From positions 1 through 36,393 of the forward strand of contig QHXX01000051.1 of the NCBI GenBank assembly GCA_003223135.1: DNA of 36,393 nt, in the 5' to 3' direction. The number at the start of each line of letters is the position of its first letter. The first letter of the stretch is position 1. The notes beneath the pieces were generated by a model. That model was not told where the DNA came from. It saw only the letters and a program-made list of their open reading frames with translations, and searched no databases. The translations under genes and the position numbers were made by a program. Source of the DNA: Acidobacteriota bacterium. GTDB taxonomy: Bacteria > Acidobacteriota > Polarisedimenticolia > Gp22-AA2. Shown in pieces: positions 34,975 through 36,393 of the stretch.

Positions 34975-36393
34975 TTAACGATCTGGTGCAACTGTCGCAC
35001 CATCTGGTGCAGGAGTCGCCGGCTGATCCGAGAGCCTGCTCGGCCCTGGCGCGCCCTGGCCGGTCGCGTGCTCGCCGGACGTCGCCGCGGGAGTGAGCCC
35101 GAATTTCTTCAGCCTGTACTGCAGGGTCCGGCGGGTCATGCCCAAGAGGCGCGCCGCCGCCGAGATGCTGTTCCCTTTCCGGAGCGCCTGCTCGAGCAGA
35201 TCCCTCTCGAGGGCCTCGAAGGAGAGTCCAGTGCCGGGGATTTCGATAGCGAGCGCCCCGACCTCCGGCTTCTGGCGCACCTCCTGCGGCAGGTCTTCGA
35301 GGACGATCTTCGACCCCTCGGCGAGGAGCACCGCCCTCTCGATCGCCGACTCGAGCTGACGGACGTTGCCCGGCCAGTGGTACTTCATGAGGGCGGCCAG
35401 GGCCCGATCGTCCATCCCGCGGATCCTTTTGCCTGCAACCGCCGCGTGGCGCCCGACGAAGTGGTCGACCAGGCGCGGGATATCGGTGGTGCGCTCCCGC
35501 AACGGCGGCAGGAAGATGGTCAGCACGTTGAGACGGTAGTAGAGGTCTTCCCGGAACTTTTCCTCCCGCATCAGACGCGTGAGGTTCTTGTTGGTGGCCG
35601 CGATGATTCGCACGTCGGCGGGGATGGAGGCCGTCCCGCCCACGCGCCGGATCTCTTTTTCTTGAAGCGCGCGCAGAATCTTGGCCTGCATGGCGACGCC
35701 CAGATCGCCGACCTCGTCGAGAAACAGCGTGCTCGAGGAGGCCTCCTCGAACAGACCGGTCTTGCGGGCGACGGCGCCGGTGAACGCACCCTTCTCGTGG
35801 CCGAACAGCTCGCTCTCGAGGAGCGGCTCCGGGATGGCGGCGCAATTGATGGCGTGGAAAGGCCGCGCCGCGCGCGGCGAGTTGTAGTGGATGGCGCGGG
35901 CGATCAGCTCCTTGCCGGTGCCCGATTCGCCGTAGATGAGCGCGGTCGACGAGCTCGGCGCGATCTTCCGCACCATGCGGAAGACGTCCTGCATCTTGCC
36001 GTGGTCGCCGATGATGTTCGGGAGAGAGAACCGGTCGACGAGCTGCTCCACGAGGGCCAGGTTCTCGCTCTCGAGGCGCGCCTTGTCGGCGGCCCGGCGC
36101 ACCGCCAGGACCACGGTGTCGCGGGCCAGGGGCTTCGTCAGGTAATCGAAGGCCCCCAGCTTCATCGCCTGGACGGCGGTGTCGACGGTTCCGTGGGCGG
36201 TCATGATGATGACGACGGTGTGAGGTGACGCGCTGAGGACCCTCTCGAGCAGGCCGATACCGTCCATCCCCGGCAGCTTGAGATCGGTGAGGATGACGGC
36301 GGGTGGCGCGTCGCGCAGGATGGCCGCTGCCGCCTCCGCCGTGGCCGCGCACTCGACGTCGAACCCCTCGCGCCCGAGGATGGCCTTCAGGAT
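34975..36393 (-). CDS. NtrC-family sigma-54 response regulator, 5' end outside the window
   Basis: This is the C-terminal 472 residues of a response regulator; the start lies beyond the window edge. The receiver domain has the phosphorylatable Asp in AVILTDLKLPGMDGIGLLE and the later VVIIMTAHGT and FDYLTKPL. The AAA+ domain has Walker A GESGTGKE, the sigma-54-contact loop GAFTGA and the Walker B region STLFLDEVGDL. The C-terminal Fis-type helix-turn-helix is ISAAARLLGMTRRTLQYRLKKFGL. It activates sigma-54 promoters by ATP hydrolysis when phosphorylated by a sensor kinase (none in the window). A 35-residue tail (ATSGEHATGQGAPG... to APDR) ends in DNA that carries an NtrC-like binding site upstream of the next gene. 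Confidence 0.95.
   Translation of the reverse strand: MLKAILGREGFDVECAATAEAAAAILRDAPPAVILTDLKLPGMDGIGLLERVLSASPHTVVIIMTAHGTVDTAVQAMKLGAFDYLTKPLARDTVVLAVRRAADKARLESENLALVEQLVDRFSLPNIIGDHGKMQDVFRMVRKIAPSSSTALIYGESGTGKELIARAIHYNSPRAARPFHAINCAAIPEPLLESELFGHEKGAFTGAVARKTGLFEEASSSTLFLDEVGDLGVAMQAKILRALQEKEIRRVGGTASIPADVRIIAATNKNLTRLMREEKFREDLYYRLNVLTIFLPPLRERTTDIPRLVDHFVGRHAAVAGKRIRGMDDRALAALMKYHWPGNVRQLESAIERAVLLAEGSKIVLEDLPQEVRQKPEVGALAIEIPGTGLSFEALERDLLEQALRKGNSISAAARLLGMTRRTLQYRLKKFGLTPAATSGEHATGQGAPGPSRLSDQPATPAPDGATVAPDR
34981..35011. promoter_or_regulatory. Candidate NtrC-type enhancer sites within the regulator's last codons
   Basis: On the plus strand GCACCA-TC-TGGTGC (34997-35010) is a perfect palindrome resembling the NtrC half-site pair GCACCA/TGGTGC. 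ATCTGGTGCA occurs twice, at 34981-34990 and 35002-35011, 21 bases apart (two helical turns). The palindrome is about 167 bases upstream of the predicted sigma-54 start. The sites lie in the region encoding the last residues of the regulator (APDGATVAPDR). Confidence 0.6.

Overview
This is a GC-rich bacterial chromosome segment with dense, protein-coding content. I see no mobile elements, CRISPR arrays, tRNAs or rRNAs. The gene set includes squalene synthesis for hopanoids, aerobic benzoyl-CoA degradation, a TonB-dependent receptor with a carboxypeptidase-like N-terminal domain, a TolB-propeller/PHP fusion and a protein with thrombospondin type 3 repeats. With the high GC and the promoter layout, this fits a Gram-negative, aerobic, soil or sediment heterotroph of the Acidobacteriota type. 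That assignment is inference, since no marker gene is present. No stretch over 300 bases lacks a gene. The longest gap (11874-12073, about 200 bases) holds the receptor promoter and one inverted repeat.

Layout: 2-592, the C-terminal end of a secreted Ca-binding-repeat protein. 694-1869, an M24 peptidase. 1877-5574 (minus), a tightly coupled hpnC-hpnD-hpnE operon making squalene, plus a small membrane protein. 5699-7126, an aldehyde dehydrogenase closed by a hairpin terminator. 7300-9553, a three-gene operon of ECF sigma factor, membrane protein (possible anti-sigma) and a bactofilin-like membrane protein. 9576-11873 (minus), a TonB-dependent receptor. 12074-15156 (minus), boxC-boxB of the benzoyl-CoA epoxidation pathway. 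15243-17069, CstA, overlapping at its 3' end a convergent alpha/beta hydrolase (17000-18133). 18162-19019, a YdjM-type membrane hydrolase. 19047-21495, a radical SAM protein divergent from MutY, then a QueD/PTPS-like protein. 21515-24691, a membrane protein, a 7Fe ferredoxin and a membrane-anchored protein with glutamine-amidotransferase-like folds. 24748-28322, GAPDH translationally coupled to the TolB-PHP fusion. 28355-34398, AcvB and MprF (minus) divergent from an ArnT-like glycosyltransferase. 34455-36393 (minus), an NtrC-family regulator and, downstream, a small exported protein.

Two regulatory patterns stand out. First, the small exported protein gene has an exact sigma-54 promoter (TGGCAC-N5-TTGCT). 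About 160 bases upstream, inside the last codons of the adjacent NtrC-type gene, lies a GCACCA-N2-TGGTGC palindrome resembling an NtrC enhancer. Regulator, enhancer and target therefore look like one self-contained unit. Second, about eleven genes that are monocistronic or first in their operon have no Shine-Dalgarno but carry a -10 hexamer (often with an extended TG) only 6-10 bases before the start codon. This points to widespread leaderless transcription, while several internal operon genes have strong Shine-Dalgarno sequences. One divergent pair (radical SAM / mutY) shares a single palindromic ATTATAAT.

The cell-envelope theme is notable: squalene/hopanoid precursors, lysyl-phosphatidylglycerol synthesis (MprF) with its hydrolase (AcvB), an ArnT-like lipid-linked sugar transferase, and an ECF-controlled membrane operon. 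Together they suggest envelope adaptation. This is inferred from families, not shown directly.
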